A stretch of DNA of 64,000 nucleotides from Plut-88900 sp963668115 (GCA_963668115.1 OY764147.1:1860001-1924000), one strand, 5' to 3'; shown: positions 9,494 to 16,917, counted from the stretch's first letter. Translations and numbers: made by a program. Notes: generated by a model not told the origin, from the sequence alone.

Positions 9494-10246
9494 CTACGTC
9501 ATGAACATCCCGCCGTCGACGTTGATTACCTGGCCGGTAATGTAAGACGAGCGGTCGGAGGCAAGGAACTCTACGAGGTCGGCGACGTGGTCGGGGGCGC
9601 CGAAGCGGGCCTGGGGGATCTGGGCGCGAAGTCTTTCGCGGACCTGGTCGTTGAGCTTGGCGGTCATGTCGGTCTCTATGAAGCCTGGGGCGACGGCGTT
9701 GACGGTGATGCCTCGGGAGGCGACTTCCCGGGCGGTGGTCTTGGTGAGGCCAATAATGCCGGCCTTGGCGGCGGCGTAGTTGGCCTGGCCCGGGTTTCCT
9801 GCGACGCCGACCACGCTGGAGATGTTGATTATGCGACCCGAGCGGTTCTTCATCATGCCGCTGAGAACCTTCTGGGTGCAGAGGAAGGCGCCGCGGAGGT
9901 TGGTGGTCAGAACGGCGTCCCAATCGTCAACTTTCATGCGGAGGAGGAGGCCGTCACGGTTGATGCCAGCGTTGTTGACGAGGATGTCGATCTTGCCGAA
10001 GGAGTCGACGGTGGTCTTGACGAGGCGGTCAATGTCTTCGGGGGAGGTGACGTCGGTGGGGGTGAAGAGGAGGTTGTCGCGGGGGACGGAAGCGGATTCT
10101 AGGAGGGCGCGGGTGTCGGGGATGTCACTGAGGCCGCCGACGGAGACCCGGGCGCCCGCCGAGGCAAGCCTTACGACTATGGCCTGTCCGATTCCCCGGG
10201 AGCCCCCGGTTACGACGGCTACCTTTCCGGCGAGGCTCTGTTCCAC
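9494..10246 (-). CDS. fabG: 3-oxoacyl-ACP reductase FabG
   Basis: A 250-residue SDR that reduces 3-oxoacyl-ACP with NADPH in fatty-acid elongation. Seen: GGSRGIGQ cofactor motif, NNAGINRD, the catalytic Ser in INISSVVG, the YAAAKAG Tyr/Lys pair and C-terminal INVDGGMFMT. Its place next to fabD and near acpP supports FabG rather than a generic SDR. A 13-bp gap leads to nusB. Confidence 0.95.
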   Translation of the reverse strand: MEQSLAGKVAVVTGGSRGIGQAIVVRLASAGARVSVGGLSDIPDTRALLESASVPRDNLLFTPTDVTSPEDIDRLVKTTVDSFGKIDILVNNAGINRDGLLLRMKVDDWDAVLTTNLRGAFLCTQKVLSGMMKNRSGRIINISSVVGVAGNPGQANYAAAKAGIIGLTKTTAREVASRGITVNAVAPGFIETDMTAKLNDQVRERLRAQIPQARFGAPDHVADLVEFLASDRSSYITGQVINVDGGMFMT

Positions 10247-10268
10247 GTTATCGTTCAGGGGTGGCGCC

Positions 10269-11198
10269 TTATTTGCCGGCCAGGAAGTCGTTGATGGGGA
10301 GGGCAGTGACAGAGGGGTCGATGCGGCGGACGAGGCTGCTGAGTATCTTGCCGGGGCCGACTTCGACGAAGGTGTCGACGCCGGCGCCGATCATGTACTC
10401 GACGCTGCGGAGCCAGTGGACGCAGTGACAGAGCTGATAGACGAGCTCTTCCCGGATGTCCCTGGCGGCAACGACCGGCTGGGCGCTGCTGTTGGCGATG
10501 ATGGGAACGAGGGCATCGCTGAGGCTTACCTGGTCGATGGCAGAGGTCATCCGGTCGACGGTGGGCTCCATGAGGTCGGAGTGGAAGGCGGAGCCGACGG
10601 GGAGAGGGACGACCTTCTTGGCGCCCCTGGCGCGGGCGAGGTCGAGGGCATTGGCGACGTTGGCCTTGGGGCCGCTGATGACGATCTGCTCACGGGAGTT
10701 GATGTTGGAAATCTGCATGCCGGTCTGCTGGCAGATCTCCTCGGTGGCGGACTCGTCGAGGCCGATGATGGCGGCCATGCCGCCGGGCTGGATGGTGTTG
10801 GCGTTCTGCATAAGCTCGCCGCGTTGCTTGACAAGGGGGAGGGCCTCGGAGAAGGAGAGGGTGCCGGCGGCGACGAGGGCCACGTACTCGCCGAGGCTGT
10901 GGCCGGCGACGAAGGCGGGTCTCACGTCCTGAAGGCCGGTCTTTTCCTTCATGTCGGAGAGGGCGGCGAGGCTGGTGGTGAAGATGGCGGGCTGGGCGTT
11001 GTTGGTCTGGGTCAACTCTTCCTGGGGACCTTCGAAGCAGAGTTTGGTGAGGGAGAAGCCGAGGATTTCGTCGGCCTCATCGAAGATGGACTTGGCGGTG
11101 GGAGAGGAGTCGTAGAGTTCCTTACCCATGCCGACGACCTGGGAGCCCTGTCCCGGGAATATGAAGGCGGTCTTCTTTTCTTCCAGCTGTGCAACCAT
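10269..11198 (-). CDS. fabD: Malonyl-CoA:ACP transacylase FabD
   Basis: A 309-residue enzyme that loads malonyl groups onto acyl carrier protein. The start ATG at 11198 follows TTGGAGGG, so the frame's further upstream extension (which overlaps rpmF) is not used. Seen: FPGQGSQVVGMG at the N terminus and the nucleophile elbow GHSLGEYVAL. Substrate: the malonyl-CoA produced by the AccDA encoded in the same run. Confidence 0.95.
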   Translation of the reverse strand: MVAQLEEKKTAFIFPGQGSQVVGMGKELYDSSPTAKSIFDEADEILGFSLTKLCFEGPQEELTQTNNAQPAIFTTSLAALSDMKEKTGLQDVRPAFVAGHSLGEYVALVAAGTLSFSEALPLVKQRGELMQNANTIQPGGMAAIIGLDESATEEICQQTGMQISNINSREQIVISGPKANVANALDLARARGAKKVVPLPVGSAFHSDLMEPTVDRMTSAIDQVSLSDALVPIIANSSAQPVVAARDIREELVYQLCHCVHWLRSVEYMIGAGVDTFVEVGPGKILSSLVRRIDPSVTALPINDFLAGK

Positions 11199-11217
11199 AA
11201 TTCGACCCTCCAAGGGG

Positions 11218-11394
11218 CTATTCGGCGAACACCTCCCGGCCATTGTAGACGCCGCAGGCGGGACAGACGTGATGGGGGCGCCTGGGGCTACGGCACCGGG
11301 AACATTCAACCAGGGCGGGGCCTATGACCTTGTCATGGCCGCGTCGCTTGTTTCTTCGGGACTTGCTTGTCTTTCTCTTAGGTAATGCACCCAT
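11218..11394 (-). CDS. rpmF: 50S ribosomal protein L32
   Basis: A 58-residue basic zinc-ribbon ribosomal protein, read directly from the minus strand. It begins MGALPKRKTSKSRRNKRRGH and has two CxxC pairs (CSRC and CPAC) that bind zinc in the Cys4 form of L32. It lies between the DUF177 gene and fabD, the conserved yceD-rpmF-fab order found across bacteria. It is followed 19 bases later by fabD's start. Confidence 0.95.
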   Translation of the reverse strand: MGALPKRKTSKSRRNKRRGHDKVIGPALVECSRCRSPRRPHHVCPACGVYNGREVFAE

Positions 11395-11424
11395 TGGTAA
11401 ACTCGAAACTCTCCGGGCCTGGGG

Positions 11425-11946
11425 TCAGGCCGTGCGGTACTTTTCCAGAAGGGCTGAGAGGCCGGTGCCGCCGGGCGCCTCGGTGGTGGTGCAGAGGCAG
11501 GCGGCACGGTTGAGGTCGGCGCCGCAGGTGGGGCAGAGGCCCGGGCAGCCGGGCTTGCAGACGGGCTTCAGCGGGCTGTTGAGTGAAGCGTATTCTTTGA
11601 GGGCAGGCTCGAGGTCGAGGAGGTTGTTGGAGTCGACGAGCAGGTTGTCGGCCTGGAGGGCCAGTCGTTCCGCTCTCCCGGAGACCTGATGAGCCGATAT
11701 GTATTCCTCCTCCAAGGAGACGGGGACCGACTCCTCGAACTGTTCCAAGCACCTGACGCATTCCAGGGTGAGGGCTGCGGACAATGTCCCTCGAACCAGA
11801 ACGCCGCGGTCGGTGCGCATGATTTCGACTGATCCGGCGATCCGGGTGGGCGGGAGGCGGTCCGCGGAATCCAGGACACTGGATATTCTGCGCTGCCTGA
11901 CGGCGCCCATTGGGCCCGAGAGGAGCTGCGCTACGTTGAAATGCAT
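11425..11946 (-). CDS. yceD: DUF177 (YceD-type) protein
   Basis: A 173-residue protein of the DUF177 family, which is implicated in large-subunit rRNA accumulation in plants and bacteria and is almost always next to rpmF, as here. Seen: the CVRCLEQF pair in the middle and the C-terminal GLCPTCGADLNRAACLC motif, a cysteine cluster probably binding zinc. It is the first gene of the operon, with a good promoter 30 bp upstream. Confidence 0.9.
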   Translation of the reverse strand: MHFNVAQLLSGPMGAVRQRRISSVLDSADRLPPTRIAGSVEIMRTDRGVLVRGTLSAALTLECVRCLEQFEESVPVSLEEEYISAHQVSGRAERLALQADNLLVDSNNLLDLEPALKEYASLNSPLKPVCKPGCPGLCPTCGADLNRAACLCTTTEAPGGTGLSALLEKYRTA

Positions 11947-11975
11947 GGCTTGCAGCCTTGATAAATCGAAGGGAA

Positions 11976-12004
11976 AGTATATTTCTGAGGCGGGGGGGTG
12001 TCAA
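11976..12004 (-). promoter_or_regulatory. Sigma70-type promoter for yceD-rpmF-fab operon
   Basis: On the minus strand: -35 TTGACA (12004-11999), exactly 17 bp, -10 TATACT (11981-11976). It ends about 30 bp before the DUF177 ATG. The nearest box of the five-box array starts 14 bp upstream of the -35. Confidence 0.75.
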
Positions 12005-12015
12005 GGAGAGGGGGT

Positions 12016-12151
12016 GTTTGATTGAACTTTGATTGAACTGGTGGGTGTTTTGATTGAATGACGGCTGAAAGGTGGAAAAAAGTTTTCGCGGTGTCCGGGG
12101 GTGGTGGAGCTTTGATTGTTTTGCGATTTCAGGCATGGTTTTGATTGTTTA
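12016..12151 (-). repeat. Five-box TTGATTG array, copy 1
   Basis: Five TTGATTG heptamers (plus-strand starts 12018, 12029, 12050, 12112, 12141) in a 136-bp element found again at 36.8 and 57.6 kb. Between boxes three and four lie a TTTTCGCGGTGTC core and an imperfect inverted repeat (GGCTGAAA / TTTCAGGC). The element lies between the 3' end of the terminase cassette and the promoter of the yceD operon. Function unknown. Confidence 0.8.
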
Positions 12152-12353
12152 GTGGATTTTTTCATGCCCGCCCCACCCCCGCCCCGGGATCACCCTCACC
12201 CTAGCCCTCTCCCCTCGAGGGAGAGGGGACAGGACCCTTCCCCCCCGCCCCCCACATCGGGGATGGATTCCCGACTTCTCGGGAATGACGAGTAGTAAGG
12301 GCGGGGATGATCCGCCATGGGCGGACAGGCTCCCCTGGGGGGTGGGGGTGGGG
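12152..12353. repeat. Intergenic hairpin repeats downstream of terL
   Basis: No gene is seen here. The stretch holds three palindromic repeat types that recur in the window: CCCTCGAGGG-type hairpins (12204-12240), the GGATTCCCG...CGGGAATGACG hairpin (12261-12291) and GATCCGCCATGGGCGGACAG (12308-12328). They may end terminase transcripts or be dispersed REP-like elements. Confidence 0.6.
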
Positions 12354-13748
12354 TTAGGCATAGCCTTTTCTTAGGCGGCCGGTGGCTCGGCGGGGGGTGT
12401 AGTGGGAGGCTTGGACGAGGAGGGCGAGGGAGGTTAGGAAGTCGTCGTGGCCTTGGGCGGGGTCTACGAAGAAGTTGATGGTCTGGTTGGGCCTGACTAC
12501 GCTCTTTGCCTTGGAGATTTGCGACCAGAACTCGGTGGATTCGGGGGAGGAGTCGGGCTTGTAGGTGTGGAGCCTGCCGGAGTTGATGGCTGCGAGGAGG
12601 TCGAAGCCGAGGTCGGACTTGCTGCGGGCGGTGAAGGTGAAGGGTTTGACGATGGAGGTTCCGAGACGTTTTCGCAGGAAGGCGGCTACGCCTGCACCGA
12701 TGCCGGTGGCGTCGACTACCACCCTGCGACAGCCCCAAGTATCTTTGAGAATGTGGACGAGGTTCGAGAAGATCTCGGTGTGGGGCCTGCCCGTCCACCA
12801 AAAGTGCTCAACTACCCGAAGGGAAGGGAGCACGAACCCGCTTCCGTCGTCGTTGGAACGGAGTTCACCGATGGTGACGACGGTGGAGTCCCGCGAGGGC
12901 TCAATGGCCCTGGTCCCGCCGTTGGCGGGACGTTCAGATTCACCGGCAAGGTCAATGCCGGCGACGTAGGTGCACCCTCGGAGGGGCGCGTTTATGCGGC
13001 TGTGGTTGCCTCGGAGGAGGGCCTGCCGCGTATTATCCAGGAACCTTCCATCGTCGGAGACGGGGGTGAGGCAGTACTGGGAGAGGAACAGTGGGTGATC
13101 GCTGCCGAGGCGGAGGCGTTCGGCCTCGACGTAGCGCTTGTAGTGAGGGTTGTGTTGGGCGACGACCTGCCAGTCGAACTCGAAGTGGCGTTGTATGCCA
13201 TCCTTGCGTTGAAGCTCGAGGTTGGACTGCTTGACCTGTTCGAGGAGGGAGTCGTCTTGCCAAGCGGTGCCGTAGTGGACGGTGGTGGCGTTGGAAGAAG
13301 CGCCCATAGGGACGAAGTCGCGGTTGTATTTTTCGGGAGAGACGTCCTGGGACTCATCGATTTCGAGGAGGATGTCGGCGGTATTGCCTACAACGTTGCT
13401 GGAAGGGTGGGCGCTGAGGAATAGCTGGCGGGCGCGGCCCATGCGGAATAAGCTGCCGCGCTGGAAAGTGACGTAGGGGTGGAGACGCTGGTATTGGAGG
13501 ACGTCTTTGAGTCGGGAGATGCTGATAGCGGCCTGGGGGTTGAAGGTGGGAGCGGCCTTAATGGAAGCGCCTCCGGACTGGGAGAAGGCGAGGAGGAGGT
13601 GAGCCTCGACGTGGGCGGAGATCTCGTTCTTGCCGCCCTGGCGGGCGATCATGACGGAGAAGGTGAGGCCCTTATGGCGCCTGGCGCTATCGTAGACGGC
13701 CTCGGCTATCTGCCACTGGTAGGGCCAGAGGGAGTCGATGTCTACCAA
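12354..13748 (-). CDS. Terminase large subunit-like ATPase/nuclease
   Basis: A 464-residue protein with the phage terminase large-subunit layout: adenine-motif YQWQ at residues 10-13, Walker A-like ARQGGKN at 35-41, Walker B ILLEIDE ending at D131-E132, then an RNase H-fold nuclease with AGIDLAGE (D266), VVVDATGIGAG and a C-terminal GHDDF aspartate pair. All acidic residues expected for DNA packaging/cleavage are present, so it looks intact. It follows a small membrane-like protein (7-bp overlap) and a TerS-like protein, but no portal, protease or capsid gene is nearby. It may be a prophage relic, a satellite module or a domesticated nuclease. A decayed relative lies at 57.9-58.3 kb. Confidence 0.8.
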   Translation of the reverse strand: MVDIDSLWPYQWQIAEAVYDSARRHKGLTFSVMIARQGGKNEISAHVEAHLLLAFSQSGGASIKAAPTFNPQAAISISRLKDVLQYQRLHPYVTFQRGSLFRMGRARQLFLSAHPSSNVVGNTADILLEIDESQDVSPEKYNRDFVPMGASSNATTVHYGTAWQDDSLLEQVKQSNLELQRKDGIQRHFEFDWQVVAQHNPHYKRYVEAERLRLGSDHPLFLSQYCLTPVSDDGRFLDNTRQALLRGNHSRINAPLRGCTYVAGIDLAGESERPANGGTRAIEPSRDSTVVTIGELRSNDDGSGFVLPSLRVVEHFWWTGRPHTEIFSNLVHILKDTWGCRRVVVDATGIGAGVAAFLRKRLGTSIVKPFTFTARSKSDLGFDLLAAINSGRLHTYKPDSSPESTEFWSQISKAKSVVRPNQTINFFVDPAQGHDDFLTSLALLVQASHYTPRRATGRLRKGYA

Positions 13749-13969
13749 GGGGCGACCTCGGATATGCCTAGAAGGAACTGAAGGATGGCGGCGATCATGA
13801 CGAAGAAGAATAGGGTGTTGATGCGGCCCTTGATTTCGGAGACCTGCTGCCGGAGCTCTGCGAGGCGGATTTCGAGAACGGCGTCGAAGGTGGACTCGGG
13901 CCGGACGGCGGGAGGCGCGGGGATGGGGGGTTTGCGTTTTAATACGTTCAGCGGGTTAATCATTCGCAT
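13742..13969 (-). CDS. Small membrane protein in terminase cassette
   Basis: 75 residues: a proline-rich start, a helical charged segment (LEIRLAELRQQVSEIKGRI) that may form a coiled coil, then one hydrophobic helix (FFFVMIAAILQFLLGI). It overlaps the TerS-like gene by 10 bp and TerL by 7 bp, so the three are probably translated together. No family recognised. The topology is like single-span phage accessory or holin-like proteins, but that is only a comparison. Confidence 0.65.
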   Translation of the reverse strand: MRMINPLNVLKRKPPIPAPPAVRPESTFDAVLEIRLAELRQQVSEIKGRINTLFFFVMIAAILQFLLGISEVAPW

Positions 13970-14358
13970 TCGCTCCAGGGGACTCTGTCGAGTCCGAGGT
14001 TGTCGGCGGCTTCTCTGAGGGCGTCTATAACGGCGGTGTCGTCGGGGTCCTGGGAGCCCCTGGAGCCGCGAATTTTGGAGTTGTAGGCGCGGATGAGAAG
14101 CTCGAAGGTCTTGAATATGAGTGCATGGTTATGGGGATCGGAGACGATAAGCTCTCTGAGGCGCATACGGAATGTGGTGATTTCGTGGTCGAGACCCTGG
14201 AGCTTGCGGGCGCGGGCGAATCTTTTCCTCGAGTTTCTGTTCCTGTTGCGGGCATAGAAGAGGTCTCCCGGGCCACCGGCTTTTTGGGCGCGGCGGTCCC
14301 GGGTCTCCTTAGATGCGGGGCGCGGGTCGGGTTGGGGGGTACGGGTCTTGTTGCTCAT
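13960..14358 (-). CDS. Putative terminase small subunit-like protein
   Basis: 132 residues, highly basic at the N terminus (RNRNRNSRKRFARARK), then helices LDHEITTFRMRLRELI and ALIFKTFELLIRAYNSKIRG and an acidic C terminus. I do not recognise a named family. First position in a three-gene cassette with TerL, a DNA-binding-like basic region and size suggest the TerS role of recognising DNA. GAAAGGATT precedes the ATG, and a strong promoter lies 78 bp upstream. Confidence 0.6.
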   Translation of the reverse strand: MSNKTRTPQPDPRPASKETRDRRAQKAGGPGDLFYARNRNRNSRKRFARARKLQGLDHEITTFRMRLRELIVSDPHNHALIFKTFELLIRAYNSKIRGSRGSQDPDDTAVIDALREAADNLGLDRVPWSECE

Positions 14359-14359
14359 A

Positions 14360-14541
14360 CGGCAATCCTTTCAGCCTGTTCGGCAATTCAGTTTTCTTCG
14401 GCTATCCGACGGGGTCGGGGCCTGGGTAGTTAGGTATGATAACAGTGCTGATTATATGTGTCAAGGGCTAATGTCACATTCGAGGGGGGGATGTCTGAAC
14501 TGTGATTCATGGGATTGAGGGATTGTTTTGATTTGTTGGGG
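14360..14541 (-). repeat. Terminase promoter-region duplication, copy A
   Basis: About 180 bp covering the untranslated leader, promoter and upstream flank of the TerS-like gene. It matches 14692-14862 over nearly its whole length. The flank holds GGGATTGAGGGATTGTTTTGA-type sequence, loosely like the five-box arrays. Confidence 0.75.
14436..14464 (-). promoter_or_regulatory. Sigma70-type promoter of the terminase cassette
   Basis: Minus strand: -35 TTGACA (14464-14459), 17 bp, -10 TATCAT (14441-14436). The same promoter recurs, diverged, at 14768-14796 (TTGACT-17-TATACT) and upstream of the terminase remnant at 58351-58379 (TTGACA-17-TATCAT). Confidence 0.75.
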
Positions 14542-14691
14542 AGGGGGCACCCGGCCGCGCCCCGCGGGATGGATTTACGCCAATGGCGCACTTTCAGCCA
14601 GCTCTCGGCGGCTGGAATGATCCGCCAAAGGCGGACAGGCTCCCCGGGGGGGTGGGGGGTGTGGAGGGATGGCAGGGGAGTTTGGTCATTT

Positions 14692-14862
14692 CGGCAGTCC
14701 TTTCAGCCAGTTCGGCAATTCAGTTTTTTTCGGCGGTCCGACGGGGTCGGGGGCCGGGTCTGGGGATAGTATAGGACTGGTGTTTGGGAAAGTCAAATGT
14801 TCGGGGTGGGAATGTCTGAACTGTGATTCATGGGATTGAGGGATTGTTTTGATTTGTTGGGG
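14692..14862 (-). repeat. Terminase promoter-region duplication, copy B (orphan)
   Basis: A diverged second copy of 14360-14541. It includes its own TTGACT-N17-TATACT promoter (14768-14796) but stops exactly where the start codon of the TerS-like gene would be, so it drives no recognisable gene. Between the copies (14542-14691) are only hairpin repeats, including GATCCGCCAAAGGCGGACAG. Confidence 0.7.
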
Positions 14863-15032
14863 GGGCACCTCTACGGGGGAGAGGGGTGAGTGGGGAGACC
14901 CTGGATTCCCGTGTCGGGGCACGGGAATGACGGTGTAAGGGGGGTGGGGATGGGGGAGGGAGAGGAGAGGGAGGTGAGAGCATAGGCCAAGGTGCTGGCG
15001 CGTCCCTTCAGGAAGGCCCCGATGTTCATAGG

Positions 15033-15203
15033 CTAGTATATGTATAGGTTAATCATCAGGAATGCCACCCCGAGGCCCAACGTTCCCAGCATTCCAAGCA
15101 GTCCAAGCAGGAATAGCCGCCGCCTCGTGTCTGCCTGCCTGGCAGTGAGTGCGAGGGCAAAGCAGGCCACTGAGAATCCGATTAGGGCCATATAGATCAG
15201 CAT
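15033..15203 (-). CDS. Small two-span membrane protein
   Basis: 56 residues read directly from the minus strand: MLIYMALIGFSVACFALALT, a basic turn (RQADTRRR), then a second helix LFLLGLLGMLGTLGLGVAFL and a short tail. The positive-inside rule places the loop in the cytoplasm. No family recognised and the ribosome site is weak. 14863-15032 upstream on the map is G-rich with a GGATTCCCG hairpin and no gene. Confidence 0.5.
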   Translation of the reverse strand: MLIYMALIGFSVACFALALTARQADTRRRLFLLGLLGMLGTLGLGVAFLMINLYIY

Positions 15204-15282
15204 GACTTACTCACGGTCTTCTTCACGTCTCCAGGGTGTGCAAGGGGGAGGGGGGAGGGTGATGGGCTCGGCGGGGGTGAGT

Positions 15283-15386
15283 GTTTCGGAGGGATGGATT
15301 CCCACCTCCGTGGGAATGACGGGTTAAAGGGGGCGGGAATGATCCGCCATAGGTGGACAGGCTCCCCTCGGGGGGGGTCGGGGGAA
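15283..15386. repeat. Hairpin repeats between small membrane protein and toxin
   Basis: Holds the GGATTCCCAC...GTGGGAATGACGG hairpin (15289-15320) and the GATCCGCCATAGGTGGACAG hairpin (15340-15360), the same two modules in the same order as at 12.26-12.33, 37.0-37.1 and 37.88-37.95 kb. Confidence 0.6.
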
Positions 15387-15644
15387 TCAGGAATTTATTA
15401 TTCGTTCGTAGGCGTCATGGGCGCCAATCCAGACCCAAAACAGGTCAGCCCCTTCGGTCACTGCAAGGGCACGGTAATTGGATCCGACTCGCGCTACCCA
15501 GTAGTCGCCGACTTTCTTGAGTCGGAGGGACGGGTAGGCAGGGTTTTCCTTGAGGCGTTGAAAGTTGCGGCGGGCGACCTGCTGAACCGGTTTGGGCAGG
15601 GCGGCAAGGTGTTCCCAAAACTCGGGTATGGTGCGGTGCGCTAT
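15387..15644 (-). CDS. RelE/ParE-type toxin with ATA in the initiator position
   Basis: 85 residues read from the minus strand: (I)AHRTIPEFWEHLAALPKPV..., middle SLRLKKVGDYWVARVGSNYR, end WVWIGAHDAYERIINS. This matches the RelE/ParE-superfamily ribosome- or gyrase-targeting toxins in length and motif order. The expected initiator is an ATA (15644-15642) overlapping the antitoxin's TAG stop. No ATG, GTG or TTG occurs in this frame for at least 20 codons upstream. Either ATA is used through coupling to the antitoxin, or the toxin has been silenced by an initiator mutation. Confidence 0.7.
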   Translation of the reverse strand: MAHRTIPEFWEHLAALPKPVQQVARRNFQRLKENPAYPSLRLKKVGDYWVARVGSNYRALAVTEGADLFWVWIGAHDAYERIINS

Positions 15645-15841
15645 AGATCTCTCACGGCGCCGGCGGCCCGGGCCCGGGCTACCTGTTCTTTGAAGAATTC
15701 GAGACGGCCGGCAGCTGCATCGGCTTCGATTTGCCGGTCCCAGAGGTCTTCTTGCAAGTCATTGAACCACTGGGCCATTTCAGCGAAATCGGCGGCGGGC
15801 AGGTTCTGGATGGCTTCTTTGATTTCGGCCAGACTGGTCAT
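15641..15841 (-). CDS. Antitoxin of RelE/ParE-type module
   Basis: 66 residues, helical and acidic in the middle (FAEMAQWFNDLQEDLWDRQI), resembling small addiction-module antitoxins that wrap the toxin. It precedes the toxin, with stop and toxin initiator overlapping, the usual order. A DNA-binding domain is not evident, so autoregulation cannot be read from the sequence. Confidence 0.65.
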   Translation of the reverse strand: MTSLAEIKEAIQNLPAADFAEMAQWFNDLQEDLWDRQIEADAAAGRLEFFKEQVARARAAGAVRDL

Positions 15842-15937
15842 GGCTACTCACCTATTGGTCTATTGTACACCCATTGGCTGGGAACTCGCCCTCATTCATA
15901 TTCCCACTGACGCGGCCCCGCGTCGGGGGAGGGGATG

Positions 15938-16034
15938 CCACCCCGTTCCGTTCGGTCAACCCTTCGACTCCGCTCAGGGCGAACGGAACCCCCACCCCGC
16001 GGGATAGATTTCGGCTCGGGGGCCGGAATGACGG
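15938..16034. repeat. GTTCCGTTCG...CGAACGGAAC palindromic repeat, copy 1
   Basis: A long palindrome (GTTCCGTTCGGTC ... CTCAGGGCGAACGGAAC) joined to a GGATAGATTTC...GGAATGACGG hairpin. Near-identical copies lie at 17200-17300 and 37819-37912. The rest of 15842-16143 shows no gene; this repeat fills most of it. Confidence 0.75.
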
Positions 16035-16143
16035 ATAGGGAGTAAGGGGGGTGGGGGTTTGTTGACGCTGGAATGGGGGGGTGGGTATTATGCCGAGAGG
16101 ATGAGGGTCTGCGATAAGGGGCCCGATTACCGGGGAGATTGGC

Positions 16144-16917
16144 ATGGGCTTGAAGTATTTTCTGATGAACAACACGGACGGTCGGGTAGTGCTTACTTTC
16201 AACCGGCCGGAGAAGCTCAATGCGGTGACGCATGACATGGGGCTGGAGTTCCGGGAGATATTGCAGCAGATCAACGAGGACCACGACAGCCGGGTATTGA
16301 TTATCACGGGGGCGGGCAAGGGATTCTGCTCGGGAGCGGACGTTTCGGGGACGGAGCAGAAGCAGTCCGAGAATGCGTGGGCGGGTGTCTGGGAGCGCAA
16401 TTTCCTGGATATGCGATCGCTGCGGAGGCCGATAATCGGGGCGATAAACGGGGTGTCGGCGGGGCTGGGGTTTTCGCTGGCTACGGCTTGCGATATTCGT
16501 ATAGCGTCGGAGCAGGCGCGGTTCACGGCGATATTCGTGCGTCGGGCGCTGGGGGTGGACTGCGGTTTGAGCTATGCGCTGCCGAGGATTGTCGGGCTGT
16601 CCAATGCGTTCAGGATGATGTACACGGGGGAGATAATCGATGCGCAGACGGCGCTGGGGATGGGGCTGGTGAGCGAGGTGGTGCCGGCGGAGGAGCTTCT
16701 ATCGACGGCGGATGCGCTGGCGGCGCAGATAGCGGCGAACCCGCCGTTGACGGTTTCGGCGATACGTCGGGTGACGTATGCGGCTCAGGAGTCGCCGTTG
16801 CAGACGATGCTGGGGATGGAGTTCCACACGAACCGGATGCTGATGCACACGGAGGACTACGCCGAGGGCATTGAGTCGTTCCAGCAGAAGCGGGCGCCGA
16901 CGTTCAGGGGTCGGTAG
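16144..16917 (+). CDS. Enoyl-CoA hydratase/isomerase family protein
   Basis: A 257-residue crotonase-fold protein acting on acyl-CoA thioesters. Seen: FNRPEKLNAV near the N terminus, the first oxyanion segment GAGKGFCSGAD, the second INGVSAGLGFSLATACDI, and the C-terminal helices. The glutamates of classical hydratases are not obvious: where many hydratases have E the sequence reads SLATACDIR and RALGVDCG, so the exact reaction is unclear. It stands alone between repeat-filled gaps. Confidence 0.85.
   Translation: MGLKYFLMNNTDGRVVLTFNRPEKLNAVTHDMGLEFREILQQINEDHDSRVLIITGAGKGFCSGADVSGTEQKQSENAWAGVWERNFLDMRSLRRPIIGAINGVSAGLGFSLATACDIRIASEQARFTAIFVRRALGVDCGLSYALPRIVGLSNAFRMMYTGEIIDAQTALGMGLVSEVVPAEELLSTADALAAQIAANPPLTVSAIRRVTYAAQESPLQTMLGMEFHTNRMLMHTEDYAEGIESFQQKRAPTFRGR

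Noticed and set aside
9780..11327. A 515-residue plus-strand frame opposite fabG/fabD/rpmF
   Set aside because: Low-complexity glycine-rich product running across three certain genes; antisense artefact.
11378..12136. A 252-residue minus-strand frame running through array copy 1 into yceD
   Set aside because: It is the array read as protein (MPE-AKQSK-like starts appear in all three copies) and is out of frame with yceD; the sister copies do not conserve a reading frame downstream.
12016..12151. The TTGATTG array as a CRISPR array
   Set aside because: The repeats are 7 bp with unequal intervals, the intervening sequence is conserved between copies rather than unique, and no cas gene is present.
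12196..12801. A 201-residue minus-strand frame over the terL 3' end and hairpins
   Set aside because: Arg/Pro-rich shadow frame of terL continuing into repeats.
15294..16007. A 237-residue plus-strand frame over the 15.4-kb toxin-antitoxin pair
   Set aside because: It reads through palindromic repeats and opposite two coupled genes with recognisable folds.
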